The notes under the pieces: generated by a model | What the model saw: the letters and a program-made list of their open reading frames with translations, nothing else | Told to the model about the DNA's origin: nothing | Databases searched by the model: none | Program-made: the position numbers and the translations under genes | NCBI GenBank assembly: GCA_001829185.1 | Contig: MIAR01000004.1 | Location: 1-64,000, forward strand | Origin: Spirochaetes bacterium GWB1_60_80 | Lineage (GTDB): Bacteria; Spirochaetota; Spirochaetia; Treponematales; UBA12059 | Length of the DNA: 64,000 bases | Reading direction: 5' to 3' | Shown here: one piece after another, positions 1 to 8,022 of the stretch | Layout: each line of letters opens with the position of its first letter | Position numbering within the stretch: position 1 is the first letter of the stretch

Positions 1-33
1 CATAAATCACCCCATGGTAGAGTCTACTCACAG

Positions 34-91
34 GGCTAGATTTTACTTATGAGTCAACCACTTTTTTTCGGCTAGATTAATTATGAGTCAA
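34..91. repeat. Imperfect direct repeat, two copies
   Basis: Two near-identical stretches of 24 and 22 bases lie at 34–57 and 70–91. Both begin GGCTAGATT and end TTATGAGTCAA, and they start 36 bases apart. The second copy runs into the ATG at 91. This is seen directly. It may be an operator pair, a small duplication or the end of an upstream gene cut by the window edge. Two copies with a 12-base gap do not make a CRISPR array. Confidence 0.5.
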
Positions 92-420
92 TGCGGCATC
101 TTGCCAAGCGCCGGCCTTTGGATTACTATGCCCCAATGTTTGTATCAGTCATGTGCGACCTGGGCAGTGATGATTCCCGTAAGGCTGTCTTTGGTTTACT
201 GCCGCAATATGGATTTGAAAAGGTTCAGCGGGCTTGTTTCGAAAGCAGTAGCATCTCCGAAAAGCACTTGACTAACCTCAAGCGAGATATCGATAAAGTT
301 ACCGACTATTACGACACCATCCGAATATACCAGTTTCCGGTGGAAGGCCGACTGGCCGTCTCGATCCTGAAAGAAAACAAGTGGAAGCGCTTGCTGGTCA
401 ATCCACCAGCCAAAGTTTAA
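91..420 (+). CDS. Orphan Cas2-like (Cas2/VapD superfamily) protein
   Basis: A 109-aa protein (94 aa if it starts at the ATG at 136, where Cas2 similarity begins). From Met16 it follows the Cas2 ferredoxin-like layout: a first strand (FVSVMCDLG) with Asp at the position of the Cas2 metal-binding Asp, a helix, then YGFEKVQRACFES matching the Cas2 'YG-x-x-RVQ-S-VFE' segment, a basic helix, and a YYDTIRIYQFP strand. Cas2 normally partners Cas1 in spacer capture; some relatives are plain nucleases or VapD-like toxins. No cas1, other cas gene or CRISPR array is in the window. It ends 30 bases before prfB and probably shares its transcript. No clear ribosome binding site is visible. The family assignment is from motif reading; the function is unknown. 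Confidence 0.62.
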   Translation: MRHLAKRRPLDYYAPMFVSVMCDLGSDDSRKAVFGLLPQYGFEKVQRACFESSSISEKHLTNLKRDIDKVTDYYDTIRIYQFPVEGRLAVSILKENKWKRLLVNPPAKV

Positions 421-450
421 ACAATCCCGTACCGAGTCACAGGAGTTACC

Positions 451-1585
451 ATGCTTGATGATTTTTATAAGCCGATCGGAGACCTGAAAAAAGAAATCCT
501 GGACATCTGGGGGCGTCTTTGACGCCCCAGGCATAGCCCGTAAAATCCAGCAAAAAGAAGACCTGATTGCCAATCCGGACTTCTGGAACAATCCCCAGAA
601 GAGCCAGGTCGTCATGTCGGAACTCAAGATGCTCAAAAGCCGCCTCGACACCTGGCAAAACCTGAAAAAGGACATCGAGGATCTTGAAGAAGTCTTCAAG
701 ATGGCCCTCGATGAGGCCGATGGTTCTCTGGAAAGCGATATTGTCGCCGCTTTGATCGAAATCCGGGCTCGCTTCGATGCCAGCGTCACCCTGGAGCTGA
801 TGACCGGCGAAGCTGACAAGGCCAGCGCCTTCCTGACTATCCACGCCGGATCCGGGGGCACCGAAGCCTGCGACTGGGCTGGAATGCTGTTTCGCATGTA
901 CATGCGCTGGATAGAGCGCCGCGCCTTCAAGTACGAAGTAATCGACCTCCTTGAGGCCGAAGGCGGTATCAAAAGCGTTACTCTGCAAATCGACGGGCTT
1001 TTCGCCTATGGCTTGCTGCGTGGTGAATCGGGCGTGCACCGGCTAGTCCGGATCAGTCCCTTCGATGCCAACGCCCGGCGGCATACCAGTTTTGCCAGCG
1101 TTGCCATTTTGCCGGTGCTGGACGACACCATCGAAGTCATCATCAAGCCGGAAGATATCCGGATCGACACCTATCGAGCCGGCGGTGCCGGTGGCCAGAA
1201 GGTCAACAAGACGGATAGCGCGGTGCGCATCACCCATTTACCGACCAATATTGTGGTTACCTGCCAGAACGAGCGCAGCCAGCACAAGAACAAGGATTTA
1301 GCGATGTCGGTGCTCAAGAGCCGACTCTATACCGTCTACCGCGAGGAGAAGGACCGGGAAAACGCCAGATTCCAGGCCGAGAAGAAGGAAAACACTTGGG
1401 GGTCGCAGATCCGTTCCTACGTTTTTCAGCCTTATACTATGGTCAAGGACCATCGCACGAAATTCCTGGTTAATAATATCCAGCCGGTCATGGATGGCGA
1501 CATTGATCCATTTATCCAGTCTTACCAGCATTTCCTTTGGAAAGGCGGCACGATTTCCTCTGATGACGAGGAGGAGGAGCTCTGA
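451..1585 (+). CDS. prfB: Peptide chain release factor 2, with programmed +1 frameshift
   Basis: RF2 ends translation at UGA and UAA. The frame opened by ATG 451 (AGGAG six bases upstream) runs 23 codons to an in-frame TGA at 520–522; shifting +1 at CTT TGA C continues to the stop at 1583–1585, giving about 377 aa (E. coli RF2 is 365). The SPF stop-recognition tripeptide occurs in RISPFDAN and the GGQ peptidyl-transferase motif in GGAGGQKVNK. The C-terminus is acidic (DDEEEEL). As in other bacteria, low RF2 would favour the shift, so the factor regulates its own synthesis. The next gene overlaps its stop codon, so it is translationally coupled. The TGA is not a mutation: the slippery site and Shine–Dalgarno-like spur are intact. 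Confidence 0.97.
508..523 (+). promoter_or_regulatory. RF2 programmed +1 frameshift signal
   Basis: The sequence TGGGGGCGTCTTTGAC contains a Shine–Dalgarno-like GGGGG, a three-base spacer and the slippery CTT TGA C. It differs little from the E. coli prfB signal. The ribosome pauses at the in-frame UGA and slips from CUU to UUU, so the next codon read is GAC at 521. Confidence 0.95.
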
Positions 1586-3027
1586 ACCACGTTCGGCGAT
1601 GGAAGTATGGATTATTGATTCTCGTTTTCTCAGCCAGCCAGGCTTTGGCCATCGCCCAAGCTCAAACCCAGACAAATGATTATATTATAACATTCAATGA
1701 ATTTGACGTTTCCTTGATCGATCCGGGGCTGGCCTACCTGGCCGGCGCTTTTCCCCGCCAATTGATGCAGCGGCTCTATTTCGTGAAAGCCAGAATGCCT
1801 TTAGCGGCTGAGCGGGAATTGCTGGCTCAAGCCGGCGAGGTGAGCAGCCGCGAGGCTGCCCGAGACGCCGTAGCGGCCGCCCGGCGGAAACGCGATACCG
1901 TTTCCCTGACCACCATGGATCCGTTCCAGCGCGACGGCCTCCTGACGGCAGCCGAGGAGGGCATCGCCACCGCTATAGAGCGCCTCGGCCAGTCAGACAC
2001 CACGGCGGTCGTATCTAGCCCTATCATCGTGCCCGTGCGTTTCAATGAAAGCAACGACGCGACGCCATTGCCAACGACAGCCAACCCAGCGACTGGCAGC
2101 CGCTTGTCGTCCTTAGCCATTTCAGTCAGCGGCAGTTTTACGCAAATATCAGATTGGCTGGCCCTGCGCCTGACCGTTTTTTCTCACGCCCTGAATCAAG
2201 TCTTGCTTGAAGAAGTCTATTATTGCAGCGCCGATGACCTGGATTACTTGTTGGCATCGGTTACTCGACCGGTCGCCACGACGCTGCTCGGCCGCGAGTA
2301 CTCCCTGGTTGAAGTACGTGTCCAGCCCGACTCGGCCGTAACCAGCGTCGGTAATACGGTAATTGGAGACAACTTTTTTCTGGCCTTCGATTCCGGCACC
2401 TACAGCTTCAAGATCGGGCATCCGCGCTTCATCGCGCAAGCGGTGGAACGTACTCTTGAGATCGGCGTCGATGATCGCCTGGAAATAACGCTTGCCCCTC
2501 GGCAGTCGACCACCGTCACCATCGATTCTGCTCCCCAGGGGGCCACCGTCCTGCTTGATACCGTTGAGGCCGGCACAACCCCGATGGAATTACCCGTTGG
2601 CGGGTTGTCCCAGGTTGTACGCCTCGATGCGGAAGGCTATGAGTCACAGACCTTCGTCATCAACGGGGCACAACCTGGGCGTACCTATTTCTTCACGCTG
2701 GTTCCTGCCTCGGATTTATCCTTCAGCGATCGCTTTGACCTTACCAAAGACGGCTTCCTCAATGCCCTCGGCCTCTTTGTATGCAGTCTGCCGGTAACCA
2801 TCCTTTCATACGGCTTTTTCTCGATGTACTACGAGGCACAGGTCAATGCCAGTACCAGCTATCCGACCGGCTCCTTATCCAACGAGGAGATTGCCGCCAT
2901 TTACACACGGCTGGAATCAGCTTACTTTACCAGCCAGCTGATCTTCTGGCCTTCGTTTAGCGGCAGCGTGCTACTGGGAATACACGCGGCCTACCGCCTG
3001 ATTATATACATCTACAGTCTCAACTAG
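1582..3027 (+). CDS. PEGA-domain secreted/membrane protein of unknown function
   Basis: About 481 aa. The best start is CTG at 1582, overlapping the prfB TGA as CTGA, with GAGGAGGAG just upstream. From there the N-terminus has Arg/Lys (NHVRRWKYG) before a hydrophobic stretch ending near ALAIAQAQ, a good signal peptide; the TTG at 1615 would lose the charged part. The middle is polar with an Ala/Arg-rich helix. A PEGA domain lies at about residues 305–375 (TVTIDSAPQGATVLLD, then EAGTTP and LDAEGYESQ). Two hydrophobic segments near the C-terminus probably anchor it. PEGA domains are surface or periplasmic beta modules common in spirochaetes. Function is not recognised. Confidence 0.75.
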   Translation: MNHVRRWKYGLLILVFSASQALAIAQAQTQTNDYIITFNEFDVSLIDPGLAYLAGAFPRQLMQRLYFVKARMPLAAERELLAQAGEVSSREAARDAVAAARRKRDTVSLTTMDPFQRDGLLTAAEEGIATAIERLGQSDTTAVVSSPIIVPVRFNESNDATPLPTTANPATGSRLSSLAISVSGSFTQISDWLALRLTVFSHALNQVLLEEVYYCSADDLDYLLASVTRPVATTLLGREYSLVEVRVQPDSAVTSVGNTVIGDNFFLAFDSGTYSFKIGHPRFIAQAVERTLEIGVDDRLEITLAPRQSTTVTIDSAPQGATVLLDTVEAGTTPMELPVGGLSQVVRLDAEGYESQTFVINGAQPGRTYFFTLVPASDLSFSDRFDLTKDGFLNALGLFVCSLPVTILSYGFFSMYYEAQVNASTSYPTGSLSNEEIAAIYTRLESAYFTSQLIFWPSFSGSVLLGIHAAYRLIIYIYSLN

Positions 3028-3047
3028 TCGCAAAGCAAGGAGCCTCG

Positions 3048-3914
3048 ATGAAGCTTGGAGATAAGATAAAAAAACTATTTGGTCTGCCCGTCATCGAGGA
3101 TCATGTCTGGGATGATTTGGTTGACATGCTCATCGAGAGTGATTTAAGCCCCGCTTATGCCATGCAACTTGGTGATACTCTCCGTAAAAGCATCAAGAAA
3201 AGTGGAGACCTTTCCATCGACTCTATCAAGCGCAGCCTGGCGGCGATGATGAAAATCGATCTATTATCAGCCAAACTGCCACCGGCCGGTCCGGAACTGG
3301 AGGTCGTCATGTTGCTCGGCGTCAATGGCGTCGGCAAGACGTCGACGGCGGCCAAGCTGGCCCACTACTTTCAAAAGCAATCCGAATCCGGCACGGTCAT
3401 TCTGGCCGCGGCCGATACCTTCCGAGCCGCCGCTATCGAGCAATTAAAGATTCACGGCCAGCGGCTCGGCGCGCGGGTCGTAGCCCAGGAACACGGTTCG
3501 GATGCCGGCGCCGTCATCTACGACGCCTTGCAGGCGGCCACTACCGCCCACGCCAATTTGCTGGTCGCGGATACCGCCGGCCGCATGCACAACAAGCTAA
3601 ACCTGGTGCGGGAACTTGAAAAAATCGATAAGATCATCACGGCCAGGGTCAAGCCGGCAAACTACCGCAAGCTTTTGGTACTCGACGCCACCACGGGAAC
3701 CAACGCCCTCCGCCAGGCCGAGATATTTTCTGAAGCCGTCCGTATCGACGGCATCATCATGACCAAACTCGATTCCACCGCCCGAGGCGGCATGCTGGCA
3801 ACCATTTGCCGAGAACTAAAATTGCCGGTGTTTTTCGTCTGCGACGGCGAGTCGTATGCCAATATCCAGCCTTTCGATGCCGACTCGTACTTGCAAGGGC
3901 TCTTGGACCTTTAG
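3048..3914 (+). CDS. ftsY: Signal recognition particle receptor FtsY
   Basis: A 288-aa SRP GTPase that docks ribosome–SRP complexes at the membrane. A short N domain (about 1–80) precedes the NG GTPase: G1 GVNGVGKTS near residue 92, the insertion-box segment AAADTFRAAAIEQL, G3 DTAGR, and G4 TKLD followed by STARGG. The acidic A domain of E. coli FtsY is absent, as in many bacteria, so membrane contact likely uses the N-terminal helix MKLGDKIKKLFG. AGGAG lies nine bases before the ATG. The next gene starts immediately after its stop, suggesting co-transcription with the envelope genes that follow. Confidence 0.96.
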   Translation: MKLGDKIKKLFGLPVIEDHVWDDLVDMLIESDLSPAYAMQLGDTLRKSIKKSGDLSIDSIKRSLAAMMKIDLLSAKLPPAGPELEVVMLLGVNGVGKTSTAAKLAHYFQKQSESGTVILAAADTFRAAAIEQLKIHGQRLGARVVAQEHGSDAGAVIYDALQAATTAHANLLVADTAGRMHNKLNLVRELEKIDKIITARVKPANYRKLLVLDATTGTNALRQAEIFSEAVRIDGIIMTKLDSTARGGMLATICRELKLPVFFVCDGESYANIQPFDADSYLQGLLDL

Positions 3915-4661
3915 ATGCAGCGCCCCCTCGGTTTGGCCATCGCCTTCCTATCACTACTGACCTTGCCAAGGTTGGCAATGGCCCAGTCAACCGAACAGAC
4001 GACCGCGGCTGATTCGCCCGGGATGATATGGGGACCAGGCTCTATGTTGCTGCAATCCGGTACTCCGGAAGCCGGATTGGCCGGAATTTCGTATACCTTC
4101 AGCAGCGCTAGCTATTCTTGGATGCAGGCCGATGGCATTGTCACGCTCTATGCTTTCGACGAGGCTGGACGCCTGACCATCGCGTCACGCTACTCGCCGG
4201 CCGGCGAACTCTTGGCCCGCGAAACCTACCGCTTCGTCGCGGACAAATTGACCGAGATCGAGAAGCAAGATGTCGTGCAAGCCTCTGTCGTGCTTACCGT
4301 CTATGACGATAACGGCCGCGTCACCCAGGAAACAGTTACGGTGACCGACCAGGTGGTCAGCTATACGGCCAATCAGTATGACGACCAAGGCCGACTGACC
4401 GGCCGGCTGGTCACCGATGACCGCAACAATCACACCCGGATCGTTTTCAGCTACGGCAACGAAGACCGGCTGATCGTTGAAGAGTGGTTCCAGAATGATT
4501 TGCTTTGGCGACGTATCGAATATGAAACGGCCGCCGATTATACGGTACTCCTCCATGATGGCGGTATACTCTTCGCTAAGGAATACTACCAAGCAGACGT
4601 GTTGGTGCGTCAGGAACTTTGGCGCGACGGCAATCTCATCCGGACAAGGACCTACGATTGA
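3915..4661 (+). CDS. Secreted protein with YD-repeat-like beta modules
   Basis: A 248-aa protein with a signal peptide (MQRPLGLAIAF to about LAMAQS). The mature part has repeated units of about 20–30 residues of the type YAFDEAGRLT, VYDDNGRVT and QYDDQGRLTG, resembling RHS/YD or MORN-like beta repeats, with a later partly eroded repeat. I see no catalytic motif. It begins directly at the ftsY stop and its own stop overlaps the lolC start (TTGA), so it is embedded in the ftsY–lol transcription unit. An envelope role linked to lipoprotein sorting is conceivable from position only. Confidence 0.7.
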   Translation: MQRPLGLAIAFLSLLTLPRLAMAQSTEQTTAADSPGMIWGPGSMLLQSGTPEAGLAGISYTFSSASYSWMQADGIVTLYAFDEAGRLTIASRYSPAGELLARETYRFVADKLTEIEKQDVVQASVVLTVYDDNGRVTQETVTVTDQVVSYTANQYDDQGRLTGRLVTDDRNNHTRIVFSYGNEDRLIVEEWFQNDLLWRRIEYETAADYTVLLHDGGILFAKEYYQADVLVRQELWRDGNLIRTRTYD

Positions 4662-5905
4662 AAGAATATGGTTCCTGGCTTAACTTTGTGGCCTTCCGCT
4701 GGTTCTCGCGCGGCAGTGGTGGCGGAACTTCTTTCGTACCGGCCGCTACCGGAATCTGCGTCGGCGTCACGGCGCTAGTGGTCATCATGGCCATCATGAA
4801 TGGTTTTCAGCTAGGATTCATCGAATCGGTACTCGAAGTCGACAGCTATCATGTCCGGGTGGAATACACCGACAGCATCGACATCGCCGCCCTCCGGGAT
4901 ATCCCGGGCGTTCGCAGCGTCCTGCCATTCTCCGAATATCAGACGATGCTGAAAAACGAGTACGGCGTCATGCAACCCGTCAAGGTAAAAGTTGTTCCAA
5001 CCGATTTTGGCAGTTTCGACCCATCGTTGATCCAACAACTCAACTTGGCGGCCGGTGGTTTTGAGAATAGCGGCAACATCATTCTGGGTAACGAACTGGC
5101 CAGGCAGTTGCGGGTTACTACCGGCGATCCCCTGATGATGCTCTTCCTGAATGCGTCCGAAGAATTTGGCTTATCATCCGAACTGGTCGATCTCAAGGTA
5201 GACCGGATATTTAGTAGTTCATATTACGAATTTGATTCCGGCCTGGTCTTTATTCCAGCTGGGCTGCCGGCCTTGCGCAATACCCATCTGGATACCTACC
5301 TAGGCATAAAACTAAACGATCGTTTCGCGGACCTTGAGGTTGTCAATCGTTTAGTGCAGGCCGGCATCCCGGCCGAAAGTATTCAAAGTTGGCGCGTCTA
5401 TAACAAGGCGTTTTTTGGAGCCTTGCGCATGGAAAAAACCGTCATGCTCATCTTGGTCGGCATCATCTTCCTGGTCGTGGGCGTCAATATCTTTTACGCG
5501 ATGCGAAAATCGATTCATGAACGGATTGATGAAATAGCCATCATCAAGGCCATGGGCTGCCGCTTATACACGGTCCAACGCATTTTCCTGCTTAACGGCA
5601 TGATAACAGGTCTTTCTGGAGCCCTGTCTGGCTTGATGCTCGGATTGCTTATTACCGTTAATATTAACAGCATCTTCGCCTTTCTAGAGGCCGCCAGTTT
5701 CTTCCTAGCCGGCTTATTTGGCGCCGTTGGCTTCCGCTTTTTCTCGCCCGACATTTTCTATCTTACCGAGGTCCCGGTCAGAATCGTCTTTATTGAAGTA
5801 CTGTTTATCGCTCTGGCTGGCTGCCTCTCGGCTATCATCGCCGCCTGGGTTTCGTCCGGGCGCATTGCCCAATTCCATCCGGCGGAGGTTTTACGCCATG
5901 AGTGA
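4658..5905 (+). CDS. lolC: Lipoprotein-releasing ABC transporter permease, LolC/E type
   Basis: A 415-aa permease of the complex that extracts lipoproteins from the inner membrane. One transmembrane helix lies near the N-terminus (about residues 25–48), followed by a large periplasmic domain and three C-terminal helices around residues 265–400, the FtsX/MacB topology. The cytoplasmic coupling segment IDEIAIIKAMGC is typical. I chose TTG at 4658 because it overlaps the previous stop as TTGA, has AAGGA upstream, and gives the expected short N-terminus; an upstream ATG at 4619 would add 13 residues inside the previous gene. It overlaps lolD by eight bases. Confidence 0.9.
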   Translation: MKEYGSWLNFVAFRWFSRGSGGGTSFVPAATGICVGVTALVVIMAIMNGFQLGFIESVLEVDSYHVRVEYTDSIDIAALRDIPGVRSVLPFSEYQTMLKNEYGVMQPVKVKVVPTDFGSFDPSLIQQLNLAAGGFENSGNIILGNELARQLRVTTGDPLMMLFLNASEEFGLSSELVDLKVDRIFSSSYYEFDSGLVFIPAGLPALRNTHLDTYLGIKLNDRFADLEVVNRLVQAGIPAESIQSWRVYNKAFFGALRMEKTVMLILVGIIFLVVGVNIFYAMRKSIHERIDEIAIIKAMGCRLYTVQRIFLLNGMITGLSGALSGLMLGLLITVNINSIFAFLEAASFFLAGLFGAVGFRFFSPDIFYLTEVPVRIVFIEVLFIALAGCLSAIIAAWVSSGRIAQFHPAEVLRHE

Positions 5906-6575
5906 GATAATACGCTGCGCCAATATTCAAAAGGCCTACATCTCCGACGCCGAAACCTTGCAGGTGCTGCGGTCAGTCAATTGCTCAATTGAAAAAGGCG
6001 ACACGGTATCCATCATGGGGCCAAGCGGTTGCGGTAAGAGTACCTTGCTGTCCATCATCGGTGGCCTAGACAAGGCCGACTCTGGAACCTTGAATGTAAA
6101 CGGCTGGAATATCAATGAAGAATCGGAGGACACGCTTTCACAATTTCGGGCCAGCGAGGTGGGCTTCGTTTTCCAGTTTCATTACCTGCTGCGTGATTTC
6201 ACCGCCCTCGAGAATGTCATGCTCCCGCTGTTCATGTTGAAAAACAAGCGCAAGCTGGCTTCCGAGAAGGCCTCTTTCCTGCTAGATCAAGTCGGCCTCT
6301 CCGAGCGTCGTCATCATGTGCCGGCTAAGATGTCGGGCGGTGAACGACAGCGCGTGGCCATCGCCCGCGCCATGATCAACGATCCCGCCATCTTGCTGGC
6401 CGATGAACCGACCGGTAACCTGGACGAAGCCAATGCCCGGGTTATCGAACAGGTACTCTTCAATTTAGTTGAAACCTGCCGGACAACGCTCGTGGTGGTG
6501 ACTCATGACAAGGAAATGGCCGCCCATTCAAGCCGGCGCTTCCTGATGCACGAAGGCGAGATATTCGAACAATGA
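5898..6575 (+). CDS. lolD: Lipoprotein-releasing ABC transporter ATPase LolD
   Basis: A 225-aa ABC ATPase powering lipoprotein extraction. Walker A is GPSGCGKST (about residue 40), the Q-loop is in VGFVFQFHYLL, the ABC signature is MSGGERQR, and Walker B with its catalytic Glu is ILLADEPTG; the switch His lies in VVVTHD. It starts at ATG 5898 inside the end of lolC; a longer upstream frame exists but lies within lolC. It overlaps lolE by ATGA. Sitting between two FtsX-type permeases fixes it as the Lol complex rather than another MacB-like exporter. Confidence 0.95.
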   Translation: MSEIIRCANIQKAYISDAETLQVLRSVNCSIEKGDTVSIMGPSGCGKSTLLSIIGGLDKADSGTLNVNGWNINEESEDTLSQFRASEVGFVFQFHYLLRDFTALENVMLPLFMLKNKRKLASEKASFLLDQVGLSERRHHVPAKMSGGERQRVAIARAMINDPAILLADEPTGNLDEANARVIEQVLFNLVETCRTTLVVVTHDKEMAAHSSRRFLMHEGEIFEQ

Positions 6576-7870
6576 AACGCAAGTCATTGGCCTTTATCGG
6601 CTGGCGTTTCATCTTTGGCAGACGCGGCCACCATGTTCCCGACGATCTGGCCCGCAAGGCAGTACGCGGCGCGATTCTCAGCGTTGCCATCAGCCTGGTC
6701 CCGCTGCTCATCGTGATGCAGGTTTCCGATGGCATGATAGAAGGCATCACCGCCCGCTATATCGAATTGAGCACCTATCACCTGCAAGTCCGATCCTACT
6801 CGCCGGCAAGTTTGGACGAAAATCTGCGGCAGTCTATTCTGGCCACGCCGGCCGTTACCGGTGCCTGGTTCGAGCAGCGTTCGGCCGGCGTGGTTTTCCA
6901 TCAGGGCCACCAGGAAGGCGTTTCGATTAGAGCCTTACAGCCTGCTTTCTTAGCGGACGAAGCGACTCGCCAGTACATGAATTTGCTGGCCGGTGAGCTG
7001 TCGCTGGATAAGCCGGTCGATGCCCTGATAGGTTCAGCCTTGGCCGAAAATTTAGAGGTAGGCCCCGGCGATGCCATCAATCTGATCACCATGCGGACCA
7101 ATCAAGCGGGAGCCCTATTCCCGCGGGTCAGCATTTTTATAATCAAAGGGGTGGTGTCGGCTGGCTACCGTGAAATCGACGCCCACTGGTTGTTGATCCC
7201 GTACCAGTCAGCCGGACGAGTCATGGAAGCTGACTCGAGTGAGAAAATTATCGGGGTCAAGATAGCTGACCCTTATACTGGGTCGGCCCAGGCGCGCGAA
7301 CGCCTGCATACCAGGCTGGCCGGTTCTGCCCAGGTGCACGCCTGGCCGGAAATCGAGCGCAATCTGTTCGCTTCCTTGGCCAACACCAGATCCATCCTGT
7401 TGCTAATTATGGCAATAACCGTCATTGTGGCCGCCGTTAACGTTACCAGCGCCCTGAGTACGCTAGCCATGGAGCGATCCAGAGAAATAGCCATCCTGAA
7501 GTGCCTTGGCGCAAAAAACATCGATATTGCCATGATATTCTCGTTGTCTGGTGCTTTTCTAGGAGCCCTCGGGGCCTTGCTGGGCTGCGTGGCTGGCATT
7601 CTGTGTGGGATGCAGGTTAACGGCTTGATTTACGGTATAGAACGGGTAATTAACGCCAGTCGACGGCTTTTTGCCGGCCAGGCCGAAGCTGGCGCTATCC
7701 GCTTGCTGGAACCGGCTTACTATCTGGAAAAAATCCCGGTGGGGTTTGATTTTCGAAACATTGTCACCATCGTACTGTTGACCATCATCGTATCCTTCCT
7801 GGCTGCCTTATTTCCAGCGCGCAAAGCCGCTAAACTGATTCCGCTAGAGGTCATGCGCAAGCATGGCTAA
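6572..7870 (+). CDS. lolE: Lipoprotein-releasing ABC transporter permease, LolE/C type
   Basis: A 432-aa second permease of the Lol system. A first transmembrane helix at about residues 30–52 (AVRGAILSVAISLVPLL) is followed by a periplasmic domain, then three helices in the last 170 residues. The segment RSREIAILKCLGAK is the conserved cytoplasmic loop that contacts the ATPase. It is translationally coupled to lolD (ATGA). It probably forms a heterodimer with the 4658 gene, serving the abundant lipoproteins of spirochaetes. It closes this group; a new promoter precedes recA. Confidence 0.9.
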   Translation: MKRKSLAFIGWRFIFGRRGHHVPDDLARKAVRGAILSVAISLVPLLIVMQVSDGMIEGITARYIELSTYHLQVRSYSPASLDENLRQSILATPAVTGAWFEQRSAGVVFHQGHQEGVSIRALQPAFLADEATRQYMNLLAGELSLDKPVDALIGSALAENLEVGPGDAINLITMRTNQAGALFPRVSIFIIKGVVSAGYREIDAHWLLIPYQSAGRVMEADSSEKIIGVKIADPYTGSAQARERLHTRLAGSAQVHAWPEIERNLFASLANTRSILLLIMAITVIVAAVNVTSALSTLAMERSREIAILKCLGAKNIDIAMIFSLSGAFLGALGALLGCVAGILCGMQVNGLIYGIERVINASRRLFAGQAEAGAIRLLEPAYYLEKIPVGFDFRNIVTIVLLTIIVSFLAALFPARKAAKLIPLEVMRKHG

Positions 7871-7918
7871 GCCTGGTCATAAGTCGCTAAAATGACCGCC
7901 ATGAAACCTGAATCGTTG

Positions 7919-7947
7919 CTGACAAACCAGCCCAGATATTGTACTAT
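7919..7947 (+). promoter_or_regulatory. Candidate sigma-70 promoter for recA
   Basis: CTGACA at 7919–7924 and TACTAT at 7942–7947 are separated by 17 bases, in the only sizeable gap (152 bases) of this region. It would give a recA leader of about 65 bases. I saw no clear SOS/LexA-type palindrome. The same TACTAT -10 occurs at 36866. Confidence 0.4.
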
Positions 7948-8022
7948 GGCTCACAGTTACGCCACGTATTTCGCAGGCACTGCTGTGGTAGCTGGCGTCT
8001 CTGGTAGCAGGAGGATATTTCA

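Noticed and set aside
34-91. CRISPR array next to the Cas2-like gene
   Set aside because: Only two copies with a 12-base gap; no spacer-sized regular unit and no cas1.
451-523. prfB as a frameshifted pseudogene
   Set aside because: The early TGA sits in the known RF2 programmed frameshift site and the rest of the gene is intact.
196-1039. Long antisense open frames opposite the Cas2-like gene and prfB
   Set aside because: They are by-products of GC-rich codon bias; the plus strand encodes a clear RF2 with SPF and GGQ motifs.
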